This document shows, one piece after another, positions 4,995 through 5,012 of a DNA stretch of 5,012 nt. The stretch lies in assembly GCA_018372555.1 (NCBI GenBank), contig JAHAIU010000217.1, positions 1-5,012 of the forward strand, in the 5' to 3' direction. Position numbers and translations under genes: made by a program. Source of the DNA: Clostridium sp. Its GTDB lineage: Bacteria; Bacillota; Clostridia; Clostridiales; Clostridiaceae. Each line of letters opens with the position of its first letter. Position 1 is the first letter of the stretch. The notes below the pieces were generated by a model that was not told the DNA's origin, did no database searches, and worked only from the letters and a program-made list of their open reading frames with translations.

Positions 4995-5009
4995 GAATTT
5001 TTATTGTTT
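4962..5009 (+). terminator. Terminator-like or attenuator-like stem overlapping the short leader frame
   Basis: AATTCTTA (4962-4969) is complementary to TAAGAATT (4992-4999), and the 3' side runs into a T-rich stretch (4998-5009). TAAGA also occurs at 4972-4976 and 4981-4985, so the TCTTA arm could pair with any of three copies, giving alternative structures. The stem is AT-rich and weak, so it is reported only because of its position over the short frame. Confidence 0.25.
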
Positions 5010-5012
5010 GAG

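Noticed and set aside
1..5012. CRISPR array, tRNA, rRNA, transposase gene or prophage genes
   Set aside because: No regularly spaced repeats, tRNA cloverleaf, rRNA signature or transposase/integrase motif is visible on either strand.

Overview
The window is AT-rich chromosomal DNA of low-GC Firmicutes character, most likely Clostridium sensu stricto. The signs are strong GGGAGG-type ribosome binding sites, near-exclusive use of AGA, ATA and TTA codons, Clostridium-type protein families, and a Gram-positive LexA box (GAAC-N4-GTTC). I could not compare it with any database, so the species is not assigned.

Left half, minus strand: the first 30 codons of an ABC-F ATPase run off the left edge. 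Upstream of it lie a terminator, a DUF3867-like protein of unknown function (237-794), a PotD-type polyamine-binding lipoprotein without its transporter genes (907-1956), and a small ferredoxin-fold protein resembling the TM1266 / iron-only hydrogenase system regulator family (2187-2435, with a corrected start). Each of the last two has a recognisable promoter.

Centre: a compact 134-base divergent control region (2442-2575). The -35 boxes of two opposite promoters lie in the two arms of a 12-bp inverted repeat. The rightward promoter carries a perfect LexA/SOS palindrome, AGAACATTTGTTCT, in its 17-bp spacer.

Right half, plus strand: this promoter drives a tight two-gene operon. The first gene is a radical SAM protein with a CX3CX2C cluster motif, a helix-hairpin-helix DNA-binding motif and a possible sliding-clamp-binding peptide (TIGR03916-like). 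The second is its usual partner (TIGR03915 / DUF4130-like). This pair is a widespread but biochemically uncharacterised presumed DNA repair or modification system. The SOS box seen here is direct sequence evidence for a DNA-damage role. It is the most interesting content of the window.

Right edge (4705-5012): no ordinary gene. It holds an 18-bp perfect hairpin, a three-tier nested hairpin that may be a mobile palindromic repeat or a structured RNA, and a possible 14-codon leader peptide ending in Arg-Trp-Arg that overlaps a terminator-like stem.
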